A stretch of DNA of 64,000 nt from an uncultured Fibrobacter sp. (GTDB taxonomy: Bacteria > Fibrobacterota > Fibrobacteria > Fibrobacterales > Fibrobacteraceae): NCBI GenBank assembly GCA_946414075.1, contig CAMKNA010000005.1, positions 1-64,000 on the forward strand. Direction: 5' to 3'. Below the pieces are notes generated by a model. That model did not search any database, was not told the DNA's origin, and saw only the letters and a list, made by a program, of their open reading frames with translations. Below, in pieces: positions 58,133 to 64,000 of this stretch (position 1 is the stretch's first letter; each line of letters begins with the position of its first letter). The position numbers and the translations under genes are program-made.

Positions 58133-59707
58133 ATGTTGAAAAAGTGGCTGAAAAAATCCTTTTTGAAAGGCATTTTGCGGTTCCTGCCGCTGGCGATAGC
58201 TTCTAGCGTTGCAGACGGCGCCCTACTTTGGGGAATCCGTTCCTTCATGGACCTGCTCTCCCAGGAATCGCCCTTCACCTTGGCGGAATGGGTGGCCCTG
58301 ATGGTCCTACTGACCGCACTCCGGCTTATATTCCTCTTCGCCAAAGTCCGACAGAACGAAACCTGGATTTTCCAGATCAGTTCCTCCCTGCGGAGCTGGT
58401 TCATCCGCAAGCTCCGGAATCTTTCGCCACGATTTTTCCACGGCGCAGACAGTGGCGCCCAAACCGAAATGGCCTTCGACGCCATCCATACCATCCAAAG
58501 TAACGGAACCGTCTTTTTCCAGGCGACCCAGGCGGCCCTGCAGCTGCTGGTTTTTATCCCGGTGCTCCTCTACATCTCCTGGCCCCTGACCCTGTTCCTT
58601 TTCCTGATTATCACTCCCCTGGTGGCCTGGCTCCAGCGCAAGATCCACCGCATGGGCCCTGAAGAAGAATCCCTGCTGTTCGAAAGGTCGAAATTCCGGA
58701 ACAGCTTCGACACAACCCGAAGGCTTTTCCGCAACTGGAGCGCACCCCAAGAACGGGCCATCCTTTCTTCGAATCTCCAAAAAAATTCCCGGGAGCTGAC
58801 CCAGAATACCAAGCGTTTCTCTATACGCAAGAACGGCCTTTCCCTGGTGATGGAATCCGTCTCCGTGCTGTCCATGATTTTCGTCCTTACCTTCTGCGCC
58901 ATCCTTATCGCCCAAGGCTGGATGGACAGCAAGGGGCTCATCCTGTTCTGCTCCGCCGTACTTTTGAGTTACAAGCCCGTCAAGGAATGCTCCCGCGCCC
59001 TGCCGGAATTCCGGGCCCTAGTAAGCGCCTGCCATTTCCTTTTCAAGTTCGAGACCATTCCCGAAAAATTGCCCGCACCGGCCACCTGCGGCGAAAGCCT
59101 TTCCATCCGGCAAGGCGCTTTCTCCTACGGAGGCCCCTACTGCAATGCTAACACCCCCGAAACCCAAGTCTACCGCAATCTGAACCTGAACTGGAGCGTT
59201 AAGCAGCCCGTACTCCTGAAGGGGAAAAACGGTGCCGGCAAGACCACGCTGTTTAGGCTTATCGCCAATCTGGAAGAATGGAACCAGGGTGATATTTGTG
59301 TCCCTTATCTTAGCGCAGCCGACGGAATTTTTCTCATGTCCCAAGACTTGGAGCTCCCACCGAAAAGCATTCTGAAAGAGCTGTTGGCGCGCTCCCAAGC
59401 CCCCCTGTTGCAAGACTTTATAGAGACATCCCGAATCCAGAAGCAGCTCTCCAAAGAAGTCCTCTCCGGTGGGGAGCGCGCCAAGGTGGCCCTGCTATGG
59501 GCGCTGGCGTCCCCATCCAAAGTCTTGCTGCTGGACGAACCCCTGGCAGGCATAGCCCTTGCCGACCGGGCCCCCATCTTGGAAAAGCTTCTGGAGGCCT
59601 GCGAAAAGCTAGGCAAGTGGCTTTTGATTTCCAGTCACGACCGCTTGCCCGAAATCCTGGAAAACAAGTTCCTGCTGGTAGATTTGGACCATGAAAAGAA
59701 TCTATAA
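58133..59707 (+). CDS. ABC transporter-like protein (fused membrane and ATPase domains)
   Basis: The 524-residue protein has several membrane helices in its first half (about 15-35, 55-75, 120-160, 235-265). An ABC ATPase follows with Walker A LLKGKNGAGKTTLFRLI near residue 365, signature LSGGERAKVALL near 443, Walker B SKVLLLDEPLAG and H-loop LISSHDR. This is the exporter half-transporter type with one polypeptide. The substrate is unknown. Its context with kdtA suggests lipid or envelope transport, but this is inference. It overlaps the next gene by 17 bases. Confidence 0.9.
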   Translation: MLKKWLKKSFLKGILRFLPLAIASSVADGALLWGIRSFMDLLSQESPFTLAEWVALMVLLTALRLIFLFAKVRQNETWIFQISSSLRSWFIRKLRNLSPRFFHGADSGAQTEMAFDAIHTIQSNGTVFFQATQAALQLLVFIPVLLYISWPLTLFLFLIITPLVAWLQRKIHRMGPEEESLLFERSKFRNSFDTTRRLFRNWSAPQERAILSSNLQKNSRELTQNTKRFSIRKNGLSLVMESVSVLSMIFVLTFCAILIAQGWMDSKGLILFCSAVLLSYKPVKECSRALPEFRALVSACHFLFKFETIPEKLPAPATCGESLSIRQGAFSYGGPYCNANTPETQVYRNLNLNWSVKQPVLLKGKNGAGKTTLFRLIANLEEWNQGDICVPYLSAADGIFLMSQDLELPPKSILKELLARSQAPLLQDFIETSRIQKQLSKEVLSGGERAKVALLWALASPSKVLLLDEPLAGIALADRAPILEKLLEACEKLGKWLLISSHDRLPEILENKFLLVDLDHEKNL

Positions 59708-60257
59708 GTGGCGGGGTTTCATTCTAGGCTTGCTAGCCTTGGGTCTGTTCATCAGTCCTGCGGCTGCGTTACAATATGGGCCAACAATAACAGCGGCAAT
59801 TCTCCTAGTTCTCGGAATTCTGCTCCGGATTTTTGCGAGGCGCACCATCGGCGAACATACGAGGGGAGTCGTTCATGCAGCCCCCACCTTGGTCACCACT
59901 GGCGCCTACTCCCTGATGCGGCACCCGCTCTATGTTTCCAACACCCTCATCGCCAGCGGGGCAATCTTTTTCCACCTGGGTTTTGAACTTTGGGCACTCC
60001 CCTTCCTCGCCGTCCTGTTTTCCCTGGAATTCGCCCTTTCCAAGGCGGAGGACCGTTTCCTGGAAGGCTCCTTCCAGGACGAGTGGAAATATTGGAAGGC
60101 TAGGACCTGGGCCTTTTTCCCAAATCCGCGGAATTTCAGGCCTACCCCACAACCCAGAAGTTTTTTCCAATCCTTATGGGCCGACCGATCCACCTGGCTT
60201 TGGGTCTTTTTGTTAATTTTCGTACTGTATGGTAAAAAAGTTTTTCTTGGAGCGTAG
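59691..60257 (+). CDS. isoprenylcysteine carboxyl methyltransferase-like membrane protein
   Basis: The 188-residue protein has four hydrophobic segments. The ICMT/PEMT-like motif is near residues 65-90 (GAYSLMRHPLYVSNTLIASGAI) and a C-terminal EDRFLEGSFQDEWKYWKART block is like the SAM-binding EE/R region. Members methylate lipids or isoprenoids, or have unknown roles; no CAAX substrate is expected here. It overlaps the ABC gene by 17 bases and its stop is adjacent to the kdtA ATG, so the four genes are coupled. Confidence 0.85.
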   Translation: MKRIYKWRGFILGLLALGLFISPAAALQYGPTITAAILLVLGILLRIFARRTIGEHTRGVVHAAPTLVTTGAYSLMRHPLYVSNTLIASGAIFFHLGFELWALPFLAVLFSLEFALSKAEDRFLEGSFQDEWKYWKARTWAFFPNPRNFRPTPQPRSFFQSLWADRSTWLWVFLLIFVLYGKKVFLGA

Positions 60258-61445
60258 ATGTTCAACGCATTCAGTATCGTTCGCGAAGTCGCAGGTGTAG
60301 TGGCCGGCGCCACCACAAAAATCCCAGCCATCGAAAAAAAGTTCCGTATTTCGGAAAGGCTAGACGGCAACTGGCCCGAAGGCCCGTTCCTCTGGCTCCA
60401 CGGGGCAAGTCTCGGCGAATGCCGGATGCTCCTTTCCCTTGCCGGGTTCCTGCAGCAGGACCTGCCCGGCTGCCCGAAAATCCTTATCACGGCACAGAAA
60501 CCCGAGGTCGTCGACTTCTTGAAAAATTCGGGCAAGGATATCGAGGCCGCCATGGCTCCCGCCGACACGCCCACTTCCCTTGCGAAGTTCATCTCCAAGG
60601 TAAAGCCCGTGGGCCTTGTCCTGGGAGAAAATGAACTCTGGCCAGGATACCTATCTGCCATGCGCAGGCTTTCGCTGAAGCCCTCCGTGGCCATCGTGTC
60701 CGGCAGGTTCCGCAGGGCGCTCCCCTTCATGGACTATAGTCCCATCGGGTTCGCCGCCATGCAGACTGGCGCCGATTCCAGCCGTATCCAGGCGGCCTTC
60801 GGCGACACCTGCACCACAAAGGCTGTCATCGGCGGCGACTGGAAGCTGCTTTCCTGGGCCAAGGCCGGCAAGCAGGTCTCCGCTCCCGAAAACCCAAGCG
60901 TGGACACCGTATTCCTTTCCATGCACTTTGCGGAATGGGCAAGCCTAAGCCGCATGATCATTTCTTCTATCAAGCGCCAGGAAGCCGTGGTGCTGGTTCC
61001 CCGCAGGCTCGAAGAGGTGGAGACCTTCCGCAAGGCCCTCCTGGAGCAGGAACTCATCGTCACGGAATGGCCCCTGGTCCAGAAGGGCGCCGTCTCCATG
61101 GTCACGGAATTCGGGCTCGTTCCGGAAATCCTGAAAAATTCAAGGTCAGCCGTCGTGGGCGGCTCCTTCAGCCTGACTCTCGGGGTCCACGACTTCTGGG
61201 AACCGCTCCAGAACGGAGTGGCCACCTGCGTCGGCCCCTATTCCAGAGGGCAAAGGGAGACCGTCTGCACCCTGGTCCGCGAAGGTGTACTGACGCAGAT
61301 CCAGACCACCGCAGGCTTTGTCGACCGGAACAAGGCGGACATCCGGATGGTCCAGTCTTTCCTGGAAAGGGAACGGCTGAAGATTTCCGAATCCTACCAG
61401 CAGCTTCTGGATTTCTTGAAGGACCTGCTCCAAGCTCAAGGCTAA
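60258..61445 (+). CDS. kdtA: 3-deoxy-D-manno-octulosonic acid transferase (Kdo transferase)
   Basis: KdtA (WaaA) adds Kdo to lipid IVA in LPS synthesis. The 395-residue protein has the N-terminal LWLHGASLGECRMLLSLA, LVLGENELWPGYL near residue 130, the SGRF segment and the C-terminal GGSFSLTLGVHDFWEPL and GPYSRGQRETV. Length is near the family's. It shares an operon with the ABC and ICMT-like genes and ispH. The transferase shows an LPS-bearing outer membrane. Confidence 0.94.
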   Translation: MFNAFSIVREVAGVVAGATTKIPAIEKKFRISERLDGNWPEGPFLWLHGASLGECRMLLSLAGFLQQDLPGCPKILITAQKPEVVDFLKNSGKDIEAAMAPADTPTSLAKFISKVKPVGLVLGENELWPGYLSAMRRLSLKPSVAIVSGRFRRALPFMDYSPIGFAAMQTGADSSRIQAAFGDTCTTKAVIGGDWKLLSWAKAGKQVSAPENPSVDTVFLSMHFAEWASLSRMIISSIKRQEAVVLVPRRLEEVETFRKALLEQELIVTEWPLVQKGAVSMVTEFGLVPEILKNSRSAVVGGSFSLTLGVHDFWEPLQNGVATCVGPYSRGQRETVCTLVREGVLTQIQTTAGFVDRNKADIRMVQSFLERERLKISESYQQLLDFLKDLLQAQG

Positions 61446-61450
61446 CGATT

Positions 61451-62395
61451 ATGAAGAAACTGATCCTAGCGACCCCCCGTGGATTCTGCGCCGGAGTGGA
61501 CCGCGCCATCCATGTGGTGGAAAAGGCCCTGGAAAAATTCGGCTCCCCCATCTATGTGCGCCACGAGATAGTCCACAACCGCTATGTGGTGGAAACCCTG
61601 AAATCCAAGGGAGTCATCTTCGTGGACGAGCTGGACGAAGTCCCCGAAGGCTCCGTCGTCATCTTCTCGGCCCACGGGGTGGCAGACCACATCTACCAGG
61701 ACGCCGAAGCCAAGCACCTGAAGGTGGTGGACGCCACCTGCCCGCTGGTGCGCAAGGTCCATTTCAGCGCCAAGAGACATTACTCTGCAGGGCGGCATAT
61801 CATCCTTATCGGGCATGCCGGACACGCCGAAGTGGAGGGCACCCTGGGACAGCTCCCCGAAGGCGCCATCACCCTCATCCGGAACGAATCGGATATCGAG
61901 AAGCTAGCCTTCCAGGACGACAAGGAAATCGCCTATATCACACAGACCACCCTTTCCGTGGCGGAAACCCGAAAAATCATCGCCACCCTAAAGGCAAAAT
62001 TCCCAACCATCATCGGACCGGAGGCCGGAGACCTATGCTACGCTACCGGAAACCGTCAGGCCGCCGTCTTGGACCTGTGTTCCCAGGTGGACCTGCTCCT
62101 GGTGGTAGGGGCAAAGAACTCTTCCAATTCATCCCGTCTCATGGAGCTCGGGCAGGAACAGGGCATCAAGAGTCACCTCATCGAGTCCGTAAACGACCTG
62201 GACCCGAACTGGTTCCAGGGCGTGGAGACCGTGGGGGTCTCCAGCGGGGCCAGTGCACCCGAGATCCTGGTCCAGGAGGTGGTTGACTGGATTAAGACGA
62301 ATTTCAGCCCCATAGAAGTGGAAAATCTCGTAAAATTGGTAGAATCCACCAAATTTAACCTGCCAAAGGAGTTACAAGACGCCCCCCAGTCTTGA
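61451..62395 (+). CDS. ispH: 4-hydroxy-3-methylbut-2-enyl diphosphate reductase
   Basis: IspH makes IPP and DMAPP from HMBPP with a 4Fe-4S cluster. The 314-residue protein begins MKKLILATPRGFCAGVDRAI with Cys13 as first cluster ligand. It also has VVDATCPLVRKVH and a third Cys in EAGDLCYATGNRQ, plus GAKNSSNSSRLMELG and SSGASAPEILVQEVV. The start at 61451 is chosen, six bases after kdtA's stop; a longer frame through kdtA is a shadow. Its stop overlaps the -35 element of rpmB. Confidence 0.97.
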   Translation: MKKLILATPRGFCAGVDRAIHVVEKALEKFGSPIYVRHEIVHNRYVVETLKSKGVIFVDELDEVPEGSVVIFSAHGVADHIYQDAEAKHLKVVDATCPLVRKVHFSAKRHYSAGRHIILIGHAGHAEVEGTLGQLPEGAITLIRNESDIEKLAFQDDKEIAYITQTTLSVAETRKIIATLKAKFPTIIGPEAGDLCYATGNRQAAVLDLCSQVDLLLVVGAKNSSNSSRLMELGQEQGIKSHLIESVNDLDPNWFQGVETVGVSSGASAPEILVQEVVDWIKTNFSPIEVENLVKLVESTKFNLPKELQDAPQS

Positions 62396-62420
62396 CAATT
62401 CCCCCACTTTTAACTAAAAT
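62392..62420 (+). promoter_or_regulatory. rpmB promoter TTGACA-N17-TAAAAT, overlapping the ispH stop
   Basis: TTGACA at 62392-62397 contains the TGA stop of ispH (62393-62395); TAAAAT at 62415-62420 has 17-base spacing. The rpmB ATG follows at 62452 with a CGGAG ribosome site. Confidence 0.85.
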
Positions 62421-62451
62421 TGGTGTCCGTAAAAAACAACGGAGTTTAATT

Positions 62452-62673
62452 ATGAGCCGTATTTGTGAAGTCACCGGAAAAGCCGGCCTCGTGGGCAACA
62501 TGGTTTCCCACTCCAATCGCAAGAAGTTGATGAAGCAGCTTCCCAACCTCCAGAAGAAGCGCTTCTACATTCCCGAAGAAGACCGCTGGGTCACCCTCCG
62601 CGTGAGCGCCGCTGGTCTCCGCACTATCAGCAAGTGCGGCATCCAGGCTGTTGCCCAGGAACTCGGCATCTAA
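62452..62673 (+). CDS. rpmB: 50S ribosomal protein L28
   Basis: The 73-residue basic protein has the L28 pattern: SRICEVTGKAGLVGNMVSHSNRKKLMKQLPN, then RFYIPEEDRWVTLRVSAAGLRTI and GIQAVAQELGI. It has only one cysteine in the usual CxxC position (RICEVTG), so no zinc ribbon pair. Start at 62452, since a longer frame reads through the promoter. It has its own consensus promoter and a terminator. Confidence 0.96.
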   Translation: MSRICEVTGKAGLVGNMVSHSNRKKLMKQLPNLQKKRFYIPEEDRWVTLRVSAAGLRTISKCGIQAVAQELGI

Positions 62674-62695
62674 TTCTCGCCAAGCGTATTTGAAA

Positions 62696-62726
62696 ACCGC
62701 CAAAGCATCACTTTGGCGGTATTTTG
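62696..62726 (+). terminator. rho-independent terminator of rpmB
   Basis: ACCGCCAAAG-CATCA-CTTTGGCGGT is a perfect 10-bp stem followed by ATTTTGTG. It lies about 20 bases after the rpmB stop. Confidence 0.88.
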
Positions 62727-62741
62727 TGTGTTCTAAGCAAC

Positions 62742-63389
62742 CTATTTATTAATAAACTGCGGCGTACCCTTGTACTTGGCCATGCTGGCCATGATGCTTC
62801 CCAGTTCCCAGTCCTTCTCCTTGAACCGGCGGCGGAGGATGGCCACGAAGATCTCCATGAGCATCTCGCAGTCATAGACGGCACGGTGCATCTTCTCGGA
62901 ATCGATGTTCATGGCAATCTCGTTACGGCGCTTGAATAGCCCAGCCATATAGCCCAGCTTGTGGTTTTCTAGTTCAGGCAGGATCGTTCTCGAGACCACC
63001 AGGCTATCAATCACAGGGTTTCCCGGCACCAACTGAGGATTCTTGGCGTATGCCGCCCGCAAGAAGCTGGCGTCAAAGTTTGCATTGTGGGCAACCAATA
63101 TGGAACCCTGGCCGCAAAAGGCCGTAAAGCTCTTGAGACATTCCCCCACTGGCGGGGCATTCTCCACATCCTTGTCGTAGATGTGGTTCACATTGGAGGC
63201 CTCGGCGGGAATCAGCATATTGGGCTTTACGAAGGTCTCGAATTCAGAAAGCAGCTTGGGCACCACCTTGCCGTTCCTGGTTTCCACCGTAAATTTCACG
63301 GCGCCTATTTCGATGATTTCATCTTTCTTGTTGTCAAGGCCTGTCGTTTCCAGGTCAAAAGCCACGAATTTTGGAGCTAAAGCAATCAC
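62742..63389 (-). CDS. DnaQ-like 3'-5' exonuclease
   Basis: The 215-residue protein has the DEDD exonuclease motifs: FVAFDLETTGLDNKKDEIIEIGAV (Exo I), LVAHNANFDASFLRAAY (Exo II) and a HRAVYDCEMLMEIF (Exo III, His-containing) region. The length fits DnaQ-like exonucleases (polymerase III epsilon or PolC-associated). The GTG at 63389 is the likely start because no ATG is in frame. It lies 18 bases after the DUF374 gene on the same strand. Confidence 0.92.
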   Translation of the reverse strand: MIALAPKFVAFDLETTGLDNKKDEIIEIGAVKFTVETRNGKVVPKLLSEFETFVKPNMLIPAEASNVNHIYDKDVENAPPVGECLKSFTAFCGQGSILVAHNANFDASFLRAAYAKNPQLVPGNPVIDSLVVSRTILPELENHKLGYMAGLFKRRNEIAMNIDSEKMHRAVYDCEMLMEIFVAILRRRFKEKDWELGSIMASMAKYKGTPQFINK

Positions 63390-63407
63390 GGGACATCATC
63401 CTTTTTT

Positions 63408-63923
63408 CTATTCGTCACAAAAATACTTAATTCTCACGACAATGGTTGACAAGGGAAAGGGAATTACAAACCGGTCCCATGTATGGAGTGTGACATGCCT
63501 TCCATACTGCACCTGGACTTCCCATAGGGGGCGGCCCGATTTCCTTGACAGCCAAAGAGATCCAGGCTTCGCAACACCCGCAGGTCCCCGGGGACCGTCC
63601 AAGGCCATGCCCACAAATTGTCCGGCACTCAGGGAGCCAAGCAGATGGCGTACATTGAGCGCCCCGTGACTGTCCGAACCCCGAGTAACCCTGTACCCCA
63701 ACCGTTTGACCGTTTCGGAAAAAAATTCCCCGTCCCTGGACTCCGAGATAAAGGCATGGACATTCATGTCCTTAAAGGCGGCACAGCAAGCAAGCAGGTC
63801 ACGGTGCCAGACTCCAAGAATCCCAGGGCCATAGCCTTCCGGGACTTCCAGCCGGACTCTGAGACTCCGCAACCAGAGGGACACCGCCAAAGAGGCAAAT
63901 TTCGCCTTAAAAACGCCAAACAT
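63408..63923 (-). CDS. DUF374 lysophospholipid acyltransferase-like protein
   Basis: The 171-residue protein has the HX4D-like motif in GILGVWHRDLLACC near residue 38 (His and Asp of the acyltransferase fold) and the ALDGPRGPAGVAKPGSLWLS block typical of DUF374. DUF374 proteins are often found with lipid A genes and are thought to act as acyltransferases. It has a hydrophobic start but no clear signal peptide. An exact TATTTTTG box lies five bases before the ATG. kdtA is 2 kb away. Confidence 0.85.
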   Translation of the reverse strand: MFGVFKAKFASLAVSLWLRSLRVRLEVPEGYGPGILGVWHRDLLACCAAFKDMNVHAFISESRDGEFFSETVKRLGYRVTRGSDSHGALNVRHLLGSLSAGQFVGMALDGPRGPAGVAKPGSLWLSRKSGRPLWEVQVQYGRHVTLHTWDRFVIPFPLSTIVVRIKYFCDE

Positions 63924-63928
63924 GGCCC

Positions 63929-63936
63929 CAAAAATA
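63929..63936 (-). promoter_or_regulatory. TAnnTTTG box of the DUF374-dnaQ operon, 5 nt before the ATG
   Basis: TATTTTTG on the minus strand is an exact match to TAnnTTTG. GGGCC then ATG at 63923 follow. Confidence 0.6.
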
Positions 63937-64000
63937 GTTTTTTTAGCATTTTGCCCTTGGAAAACGGCCTTCCATTACCTATATTACGCCTCACATTGGC

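Noticed and set aside
60935-61450. N-terminal extension of the ispH frame through kdtA
   Set aside because: The 5' part overlaps kdtA in another frame and is Arg/Pro/Gly-rich. The IspH family begins at the ATG at 61451 (MKKLILATPRGFCAG).
63764-63994. 76-codon minus frame at the right edge
   Set aside because: It overlaps the DUF374 protein in another frame and looks like a shadow; the DUF374 frame has the catalytic motif.

Overview
The window reads as a chromosomal segment of a Fibrobacter-like bacterium (phylum Fibrobacterota). The best taxonomic clue is the lipoprotein-like protein at 49807-51195. Its C-terminus carries the domain known as the Fibrobacter succinogenes major paralogous domain. 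Other clues are a circularly permuted GH16 glucanase of the Fibrobacter lichenase type (55319-56329), many lipoproteins with Ser/Asp/Glu-rich linkers, a monomeric isocitrate dehydrogenase, and a recurrent promoter box TAnnTTTG like that of the Bacteroidetes relatives in the FCB group. Genes are tightly packed on both strands. There is no CRISPR array, transposase, integrase or phage gene.

Layout. 0-10.5 kb: tRNA modification (miaA, truA), pdxJ, a divergent polysaccharide-deacetylase-like protein, a membrane GGDEF protein with a degenerate active site, a large radical SAM/DUF2344 fusion, an outer-membrane protein and the prepilin peptidase. 10.5-17.5 kb: a giant 1797-residue lipoprotein with cysteine-paired Ig-like repeats, a small DUF6941-like protein, a phosphopantetheinyl transferase and a small lipoprotein. 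17.5-25.2 kb: tRNA-Val(GAC), nrdR, an OLD-type ATPase/TOPRIM protein, icd, ispD, a beta-barrel protein, a flavin-type oxidase-fold protein and pheS. 25.3-33.4 kb: a secreted GH3 glycosidase, then a six-gene surface-polysaccharide operon read right to left (rfbA-rfbB-rfbC-tyrosine phosphatase-wza-manC).

33.4-40.9 kb: a DUF3516-type helicase, a secreted hypothetical protein, an AlkD-like protein, then an AT-rich two-gene block (a GLUG-repeat lipoprotein translationally coupled to a membrane NERD protein) flanked by intergenic palindromic repeats in opposite orientation. 40.9-55 kb: malic enzyme, pheA, an NlpC/P60 lipoprotein, ybaK, an acidic lipoprotein, thiC, sufS-dtd, the Fibrobacter-paralogous-domain protein overlapping epmA, a TlpA-like thioredoxin, and pilT-pilC. 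55-64 kb: GH16 glucanase, M16 peptidase, tRNA-Glu(TTC), an ABC-ICMT-kdtA-ispH run, rpmB, a DnaQ-like exonuclease and a DUF374 acyltransferase-like protein.

The themes fit an envelope-rich, polysaccharide-degrading Gram-negative cell: lipid A/Kdo and isoprenoid genes (kdtA, ispH, ispD, DUF374), capsule or O-antigen sugar nucleotides, type IV pilus motors and processing, and secreted glycosidases. The non-coding signals most worth a second look are: (i) the TAnnTTTG boxes that often sit 4-8 nt before start codons and predict leaderless transcripts; (ii) a pair of covarying hairpins after pilC; (iii) several other palindromic intergenic repeats; and (iv) the NERD/GLUG island. All calls come from reading the sequence; no database search was run.
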